A DNA stretch of 12,101 nucleotides from assembly GCA_016191305.1 (NCBI GenBank), contig JACPOX010000131.1:1-12101 (forward strand), read 5' to 3'. Made by a program: the position numbers and the translations under genes. Source of the stretch: Legionella longbeachae. Lineage in GTDB: Bacteria > Pseudomonadota > Gammaproteobacteria > Legionellales > Legionellaceae. Of the stretch, positions 7,580 through 12,101 are shown in pieces (position 1 is the stretch's first letter; each line of letters begins with the position of its first letter). The notes under the pieces were generated by a model. It did no database searches, was not told the DNA's origin, and saw nothing but the letters and a program-made list of their open reading frames with translations.

Positions 7580-7855
7580 TTAGCGCGTATTATCAACAAT
7601 TAATTTCAATACTGGGGTTCCTTTTTTACCATCTAATTCATAACCTTGGCGAAATACTTCAAAAATACGATACGCTTGATTGGATTCACTATCAACTAAC
7701 TCAACATCATCGCCTTGTTCATCAATTAATGTCACGCTTAAATGAATTTCACGAAAACCCGCAATATGATAACGTTCTTTAAATAATTCTAATACTCGCG
7801 CCAAACTTTTTGCTGCTTCATCGCCGCTATGTTCGCCTTGAAGAATTATATCCAT
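7580..7855 (-). CDS. Conserved-looking small protein of unknown function upstream of the M50 protease
   Basis: I do not recognise this 91-residue protein. It begins MDIILQGEHSGDEAAKSLARVL, followed by a predicted helix (VLELFKERYHI) and alternating strands (EIHLSVTLID, DVELVDSE, YRIFEVFRQGYEL, PVLKLIVDN), suggesting a compact soluble alpha/beta fold. No signal peptide, membrane helix, cysteine or obvious catalytic motif is seen, and the protein is acidic. I placed the start at 7855 because a GGGGAG ribosome site lies exactly six bases upstream; an ATG at 7861 touches that site, and an ATG at 7915 would add a 20-residue lysine-rich extension without support. The gene ends 12 bases before the protease and its stop abuts the protease ribosome site, so the two are very probably one operon. 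A role linked to the protease is only an inference from this. Confidence 0.7.
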   Translation of the reverse strand: MDIILQGEHSGDEAAKSLARVLELFKERYHIAGFREIHLSVTLIDEQGDDVELVDSESNQAYRIFEVFRQGYELDGKKGTPVLKLIVDNTR

Positions 7856-7982
7856 GACCATCTCCCCATTACTTGAGATTTTTGTATAAAACCCTCTATT
7901 CTTGTTAGCGACCAAATATGAATGTACTTTAATTTTACAATATGTTTTTTTGGTGAGATGGATGGGAACGGGGCTACAAAGA

Positions 7983-8012
7983 ATAACACAAGTACATTTT
8001 TTCCATTAGAAT
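7983..8012 (+). promoter_or_regulatory. Candidate promoter for hemA-prfA-prmC
   Basis: In the 237-base divergent region between the small unknown gene and hemA, ATAACA (7983-7988) and TAGAAT (8007-8012) are 18 bases apart, a moderate sigma-70 match. It would give a leader of about 75 bases. A TTTACA at 8053 has no usable -10 box. Nothing else in this region, including the minus strand, matched well enough to call. Confidence 0.3.
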
Positions 8013-8092
8013 AAATAAAGCGCCTGTACACTACAAATCTAACGTCTAATCGTTTACAATTCTCCGATTAATTTTTCAATAATTCAAATTCT

Positions 8093-9367
8093 ATGGTGTT
8101 TGTTGCTTGCGGCCTGAATCATAAAACTGCTCCAATAAACGTGCGTGAAAAAGTCGCTGTATCTCCTGCTACCCAAGATTCCTTACTCAGCAGCCTCCTT
8201 ACTCTTCCTGAAATTAATGAAGCCACTATCTTATCTACTTGCAATCGCACTGAAATCTATTGCGATACAGAAAATCCAGAGATCATTGCACACTGGCTTG
8301 CACAAGAACACCAATTGTCCCCAGAAGAATTATCCCCTTTTTTGTACCAGCATAATGGCAAGCAGGGTATTAAACATATGTTGCGAGTTGCCAGTGGGTT
8401 AGATTCCATGATGATCGGAGAACCACAAATTCTTGGACAAATGAAACAAGCTTATCAACATGCCTGTCGTCTTGGTGCCATCAAAACACAATTACGTTCT
8501 ATTTTTGAATATACTTTTAGTGCTTCAAAGCGAATACGTACACAAAGCGGCATAGGCACAAACCCTGTTTCAGTCGCTTATGCCGCAGTACAGTTAATTG
8601 GTCAACTCTTTACAGATTATAAGTCATTGAATGTTTTTTTAATCGGTTCTGGCGAAACAGCATCCTTAGTTGCAAAATATTTAAATCAACAAGGTGTTCA
8701 TCGTTTTATGATAGCCAGCAGAACCCTAGAAAATGCTGAAAAACTTGCCCACACTTTTAATGGTATGACTATACCAATTAGTGACATTGCTCAATATTTA
8801 CCCCAAGCAGATGTAGTCGTATCTGCCACTACCTGCCCTATCCCTTTTATTAATAAAAATCTAGTCGAACAAGCATTAAATCAAAGAAACCATCTTCCCA
8901 TGTTCTTTTTGGATTTAGCAGTTCCACGTGATATTGAAGAAAATATCAAAGAATTGGAACAAGTACACCTATATAACATTGATGATTTGCAGAAAATGAT
9001 AGAAAAAGGCATGGAAGAAAGACGCTCTGCTGCATTACATGCAGAACAATTAATCGATGAAGAGCTCAATAATTACATTAGCAAACATCGTTCACTTAAA
9101 GCTAAAAAAGTCATTTGTGATTATCGAAATCAAATGCAGGTTTTAGCACAAAAAGAGCTCCAACGTGCATTAAAAAAACTTTCTGCCGGGCAATGCCAGC
9201 AAAATGTTTTAAATGAATTTAGCGAGCGCCTGGTAAATAAACTCACTCATAATCCAACCGCAGGCTTAAGACAAATAGCTAAAGATGGTCGAGAGGATTT
9301 ATTTACCTTGGCGCAATATCTTTTTAATACAACAACATATCAAGCATCTTATGAAGAAATCTCTTGA
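8093..9367 (+). CDS. hemA: Glutamyl-tRNA reductase
   Basis: HemA reduces glutamyl-tRNA with NADPH to glutamate-1-semialdehyde, the first committed and usually rate-limiting step of heme synthesis by the C5 pathway. The 424-residue length matches E. coli (418). The N-terminal catalytic domain contains [14 protein letters not shown] (7-20) and the nucleophilic cysteine in STCNRTEIY (Cys50). [16 protein letters not shown] (101-116) is a hallmark, and the NADPH loop is [10 protein letters not shown] (181-190). The C-terminal helical dimerisation domain ends [11 protein letters not shown] and so on. The ATG at 8093 fits the family N-terminus, although only AT-rich sequence and no clear Shine-Dalgarno site lies before it. 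The 3' end overlaps prfA by 17 bases; the hemA-prfA-prmC order is the same as in E. coli and many gammaproteobacteria. Confidence 0.97.
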   Translation: MVFVACGLNHKTAPINVREKVAVSPATQDSLLSSLLTLPEINEATILSTCNRTEIYCDTENPEIIAHWLAQEHQLSPEELSPFLYQHNGKQGIKHMLRVASGLDSMMIGEPQILGQMKQAYQHACRLGAIKTQLRSIFEYTFSASKRIRTQSGIGTNPVSVAYAAVQLIGQLFTDYKSLNVFLIGSGETASLVAKYLNQQGVHRFMIASRTLENAEKLAHTFNGMTIPISDIAQYLPQADVVVSATTCPIPFINKNLVEQALNQRNHLPMFFLDLAVPRDIEENIKELEQVHLYNIDDLQKMIEKGMEERRSAALHAEQLIDEELNNYISKHRSLKAKKVICDYRNQMQVLAQKELQRALKKLSAGQCQQNVLNEFSERLVNKLTHNPTAGLRQIAKDGREDLFTLAQYLFNTTTYQASYEEIS

Positions 9368-10439
9368 GCTAAAATTACAACACATGCTGGAGCGTTTTCA
9401 GGAGGTGGGACGTTTATTATCTGAAGCATCGATTATCGCTGATCAGAATCAGTTTAAAACCCTATCAAAAGAATACGCACAACTTGAACCGGTAGCTACA
9501 TGTTACGAAACTTATATTGAAGCACAAAATAATTTATGCTCATTACAAGAATTGCTTGACGGTGATGATAAAGAATTGGCAAGCATGGCTGCAGAAGAAT
9601 TGGACGATGCCAAAAATCAAATAGAAGTACTTGATGAACAATTACAATGGCACCTGATTCCTAAAGATCCGGATGATGAGAGAAATATTTATCTCGAAGT
9701 GAGGGCCGGAACCGGTGGCGATGAAGCAGCAATTTTTGCGGGTGATCTTTATCGCATGTACAGTCGTTATGCTGAAAATCAGGGTTGGCAGCTGGAGTTA
9801 ATCAGCGCCAATCATGGTGAACATGGTGGATATAAAGAAATTATCGCACGTATTAGTGGTACTGCAGTTTATTCACAACTTAAATTCGAGTCTGGAGCTC
9901 ATCGTGTACAACGTGTTCCAGAAACCGAATCTCAAGGACGAGTACATACATCCGCTTGCACTGTTGCAGTCATGCCTGAAGTTGAAGAAATTGATGACAT
10001 TCAAATCAATACAGAGGATTTACGAATAGATACCTATCGCGCTTCAGGTGCGGGAGGACAGCATGTTAATAAAACAGATTCGGCTATTCGCATCACTCAT
10101 ATTCCCACAGGGGTTGTTGTAGAATGTCAAGATGAACGCTCGCAGCACAAAAATAGAGCAAAAGCGATGTCTTTACTCAAAACTCGCTTGCTAGATGCAG
10201 AACAGAGCAAGCAAAAGAAAGAACAGGCACAAACTCGTAAATCCCTGGTTGGTTCAGGTGATCGCTCAGAACGAATTCGAACTTACAATTACCCACAAGG
10301 GCGTCTGACGGATCATCGTATTAATTTAACAATCTATCAACTAAATGATGTTATGGAAGGAAATTTATCCATGGTCATCGAGCCTCTAAAACGTGAGTAT
10401 CACGCAGAGTTACTCGCGGAACTGGGACGAAATGATTAA
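9351..10439 (+). CDS. prfA: Peptide chain release factor 1
   Basis: RF1 reads UAA and UAG in the ribosomal A site and triggers peptide release. The protein is 362 residues from the ATG at 9351 (E. coli 360). Domain 1 is the N-terminal coiled region. The stop-codon-reading segment has PET at 190-192 in [22 protein letters not shown] (E. coli has PAT). The catalytic GGQ is at 235-237 in [30 protein letters not shown] follows (262-273). Upstream in-frame ATGs down to 9285 would add a stretch that is simply the hemA end in another frame, so they are rejected. The start lies 17 bases inside hemA with no strong ribosome site, suggesting coupled translation. PrmC, encoded next, methylates the GGQ glutamine. 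Confidence 0.97.
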   Translation: MKKSLELKLQHMLERFQEVGRLLSEASIIADQNQFKTLSKEYAQLEPVATCYETYIEAQNNLCSLQELLDGDDKELASMAAEELDDAKNQIEVLDEQLQWHLIPKDPDDERNIYLEVRAGTGGDEAAIFAGDLYRMYSRYAENQGWQLELISANHGEHGGYKEIIARISGTAVYSQLKFESGAHRVQRVPETESQGRVHTSACTVAVMPEVEEIDDIQINTEDLRIDTYRASGAGGQHVNKTDSAIRITHIPTGVVVECQDERSQHKNRAKAMSLLKTRLLDAEQSKQKKEQAQTRKSLVGSGDRSERIRTYNYPQGRLTDHRINLTIYQLNDVMEGNLSMVIEPLKREYHAELLAELGRND

Positions 10440-11238
10440 CATTCGTACAGCTTTAGGAAAAAATCCTGCCTTCGAGACAGAAATTTTACTATGCCATGCA
10501 TTAAATAAAAATAGGGCCTACCTCTTCGCTCACCCAGAAGAGTTATTAACACAAACCCAATTGGAAGTTTATCAAAAATTAATGGCCAAAAGAGCTCAAG
10601 GTATTCCTATTGCTTACCTTACTGGCGAACGTGAATTTTGGTCACTCAATTTAAAAGTAAACCAACATACCTTAATCCCACGACATGAAACAGAACGATT
10701 AGTAGAGCTGGCCTTAGAACACATTCCCAATCAAGCGAATACTTATATTCTCGAATTAGGTACTGGTAGCGGAGCAATTGCTTTAGCACTAGCCAAAGAA
10801 AGACCACATTGGCAGATTATTGCCTGTGATATTAGTGAAGAAGCTTTAAACATAGCAAAGGAAAATGCACAAATTCTCAAAATTAATAATGTTAGTTTTT
10901 ATCAATCAAACTGGTTCAATAAAATTCCTCAACGCTTATACCATGCCATTGTTTCCAATCCACCTTATATTGCAGAACAAGATCCTCATTTACAGGAGGG
11001 GGATTTATGTTTTGAACCAAGAAATGCATTGGTCAGTAGTCAAGAAGGCTTAGCTGATCTACAATACATTATTAATCAAGGTCATAAGTATCTTTTACCT
11101 AATGGTCTGATCTTGCTAGAACATGGATTTGATCAAAAGTTTAAAGTACGCACTATACTTAATGAATTAAGATATAAAAACGTACAGTGTTGGCAAGACT
11201 TACAAGGACAGGACAGAGTGAGTGGGGGTTGGCGATAA
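10432..11238 (+). CDS. prmC: Peptide chain release factor N5-glutamine methyltransferase
   Basis: PrmC (HemK) uses S-adenosylmethionine to methylate the glutamine in the GGQ motif of RF1 and RF2, which speeds peptide release. The 268-residue protein has an N-terminal helical domain that docks the release factor (to about residue 75, including [10 protein letters not shown]) and a C-terminal Rossmann domain. SAM motif I is [10 protein letters not shown] (108-117), and the substrate-binding NPPY is at 176-179. IPRHETE (82-88) replaces the more usual IPRPDTE. The ATG at 10432 overlaps the prfA stop in ATGATTAA and has GGGA five bases before it. An in-frame ATG at 10393 would add 13 residues ([13 protein letters not shown]) from within prfA and is less likely. 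No strong intrinsic terminator follows, only a weak 6-bp stem at 11241-11258. Confidence 0.96.
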   Translation: MINIRTALGKNPAFETEILLCHALNKNRAYLFAHPEELLTQTQLEVYQKLMAKRAQGIPIAYLTGEREFWSLNLKVNQHTLIPRHETERLVELALEHIPNQANTYILELGTGSGAIALALAKERPHWQIIACDISEEALNIAKENAQILKINNVSFYQSNWFNKIPQRLYHAIVSNPPYIAEQDPHLQEGDLCFEPRNALVSSQEGLADLQYIINQGHKYLLPNGLILLEHGFDQKFKVRTILNELRYKNVQCWQDLQGQDRVSGGWR

Positions 11239-11243
11239 TTCTA

Positions 11244-11272
11244 TTGATGATACAATAGTTATTTGATATACC
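11244..11272 (+). promoter_or_regulatory. Promoter of dksA
   Basis: TTGATG (11244-11249) and TATACC (11267-11272) are separated by 17 bases in the 85-base gap after prmC. This would start RNA near 11279 and give a leader of about 45 bases, carrying the GGGAG ribosome site at 11311-11315. The match is good but not perfect. A small inverted repeat (CTAGA and TCTAG, 11272-11287) lies at the start site. Confidence 0.5.
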
Positions 11273-11323
11273 TAGAACATTCTCTAGATCCCAAAATGTA
11301 ATGTGAGGTAGGGAGAGAGCAAA

Positions 11324-11800
11324 ATGACTGAACAACTAATTGATAAAACCAACGAGAGACGACACAACGTGAAAAGCGACGCGATAGGTAGCATGGGAAT
11401 TACCCCCTATATGGAAACTGCAGGGGAAGAATATATGAATGAAAAGCAGCTTGCACATATTGAAAAAATATTGCTAGCCTGGCGTCAATCATTGATGGAA
11501 GAAGTCGACAGAACAGTGACGCATATGAAAGATGAAGCTGCGAATTTCCCTGATCCATCAGATCGAGCAAGTCAAGAAGAGGAATTCAGCATTGAATTAC
11601 GTACTCGTGACCGTGAACGCAAACTCATTAAGAAAATTGAGGATGCTTTAGAGCGTTTGAGAAATGACGATTTCGGTTATTGTGAAGCATGCGGTATTGA
11701 AATCGGTCTTAAACGTTTGGAAGCAAGACCTACAGCAACCTTATGTATTGACTGTAAGACCTTATCAGAAATTAAAGAAAAGCAAAATCAGGGTTCTTAA
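11324..11800 (+). CDS. dksA: RNA polymerase-binding transcription factor DksA
   Basis: DksA binds in the secondary channel of RNA polymerase and, with ppGpp, represses stable RNA promoters and activates amino-acid promoters in starvation. The 158-residue protein is close to E. coli DksA (151), with a slightly longer N-terminus. A coiled coil runs through about 40-112, with the tip DPSDRA at 77-82. The two tip aspartates (Asp77 and Asp80) and the Ala that matter in E. coli (DPVDRA, D71/D74/A76) are kept. The four-cysteine zinc finger is C120, C123, C141 and C144, in YCEACGIEIGLKRLEARPTA and CIDC. The start has a clear GGAG site eight bases upstream. It reads in the same direction as prmC but has its own promoter. 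Confidence 0.97.
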   Translation: MTEQLIDKTNERRHNVKSDAIGSMGITPYMETAGEEYMNEKQLAHIEKILLAWRQSLMEEVDRTVTHMKDEAANFPDPSDRASQEEEFSIELRTRDRERKLIKKIEDALERLRNDDFGYCEACGIEIGLKRLEARPTATLCIDCKTLSEIKEKQNQGS

Positions 11801-11869
11801 TTAGTATACGCAAAATAATTGCCGACCCAATATCTCCTCGCAGGCGTACTGTCCCTAAATTAAGAATTT

Positions 11870-11902
11870 TGTAGGTTGGGCCCCTAGCCCAACCTACATT
11901 TT
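11870..11902 (+). terminator. Perfect 12-bp hairpin after dksA: rho-independent terminator, possibly a dispersed palindromic repeat
   Basis: TGTAGGTTGGGC (11870-11881) and GCCCAACCTACA (11887-11898) are exact inverted repeats around a CCCTA loop, followed by TTTT. A stem this strong ahead of a T-run would end dksA transcription. Similar GTAGGTTGGGC palindromes occur as dispersed REP-like elements in many proteobacterial genomes, so it may serve as both. The stem begins 70 bases past the dksA stop. Confidence 0.65.
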
Positions 11903-12003
11903 AAAAGGGCAGTAACCCGTGCAGACCGACTCATCCCTTCCTTTGACTTTGTCAGAAACTCGCAACAAATACCACCATCCATTTTAATTTTTTCTCCTTA
12001 TTG

Positions 12004-12101
12004 TTGTCAGAGCAAAATAGAAATGTCCCTTTTTGGGCAATTTAGAAATGTCACCTTGCAACATTCATCCCCTCTAAAACTATCCCAGGGGCTTGGGGAC
12101 A
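12004..12101. mobile_element. Possible edge of an insertion sequence with TAGAAATGTC direct repeats
   Basis: Two identical TAGAAATGTC units (12018-12027, 12043-12052) lie 25 bases apart, with a CCC/GGG mini-hairpin around TTTTT (12027-12037) between them. The block is preceded by TTGTCAGAG, a plausible element terminus. Repeated short motifs of this kind are typical of transposase-binding ends or of DNA upstream of a transposase gene. No transposase is visible because the window stops here, so this is a tentative call. Confidence 0.3.

Larger units (their letters stand above)
11801..12101. other. Non-coding 301-base right end: terminator hairpin, then repeat-rich sequence
   Basis: No gene could be supported in either strand here. 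The first 70 bases show nothing distinctive. A strong hairpin follows at 11870-11898. From about 11949 the sequence contains short repeats: TTGTCAGA at 11949-11956 and 12004-12011, and TAGAAATGTC at 12018-12027 and 12043-12052. It ends in G/C runs. The repeats suggest the edge of a mobile element that continues past the window. Confidence 0.5.

Noticed and set aside
7846..8031. 61-codon minus-strand frame in the region upstream of hemA
   Set aside because: It overlaps the start of the small unknown gene in another frame, has a low-complexity hydrophobic composition and no ribosome site.
11241..11258. CTATTG-ATGATA-CAATAG stem after prmC as a terminator
   Set aside because: Only six AT-rich pairs and no T-run follow; it overlaps the likely dksA -35 box instead.
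1..12101. tRNA, rRNA, riboswitch or CRISPR array
   Set aside because: I saw no cloverleaf-like sequence with a TTCGANNC arm, no rRNA-like stretch, no regularly spaced long repeats, and no recognisable riboswitch leader before any gene.

Overview
The window reads as an AT-rich gammaproteobacterial chromosome segment. The closest fit I can name from memory is Legionella or a relative: the protein sequences, the hemA-prfA-prmC group followed by dksA, and the BioC and DksA sequences all agree with that. No database search was possible, so the genus is an inference.

Layout. Positions 1-3119 (minus strand) hold radA followed by a large FAD-linked oxidase gene that runs off the left edge. Reading rightward from the divergent region 3120-3278 are xseB and ispA, which overlap by 8 bases. 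Positions 4403-4943 (minus) carry a MazEF-type toxin-antitoxin pair with its own promoter, buried in a 7-bp periodic repeat. Positions 5043-5758 (minus) are a broken bioC: both ends of the methyltransferase are present, but the middle is deleted and the two halves are out of frame. comF runs divergently from bioC (5795-6499) and converges on a minus-strand pair: a small unrecognised protein and a single-PDZ M50 (RseP-like) intramembrane protease. From 8093 rightward come hemA, prfA and prmC, a tightly overlapping operon, then dksA with its own promoter. The last 301 bases are non-coding: a perfect 12-bp hairpin that can act as the dksA terminator and resembles a dispersed palindromic repeat, then a repeat-rich stretch that may be the edge of a mobile element.

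How the genes work together. Most of the window is housekeeping. RadA and the exonuclease VII small subunit serve DNA repair. IspA makes farnesyl diphosphate. HemA starts tetrapyrrole synthesis. RF1 ends translation and PrmC methylates RF1 on its GGQ motif, so enzyme and substrate are co-transcribed. DksA adjusts transcription with ppGpp. ComF is linked to DNA uptake.

The accessory or degrading part is 4369-5758. It holds the toxin-antitoxin insertion and the decayed biotin gene. I see no convincing large new system; the most informative points are the bioC deletion, the structured toxin-antitoxin promoter, the short M50 protease with its unknown partner gene, and the repeats at the right end.
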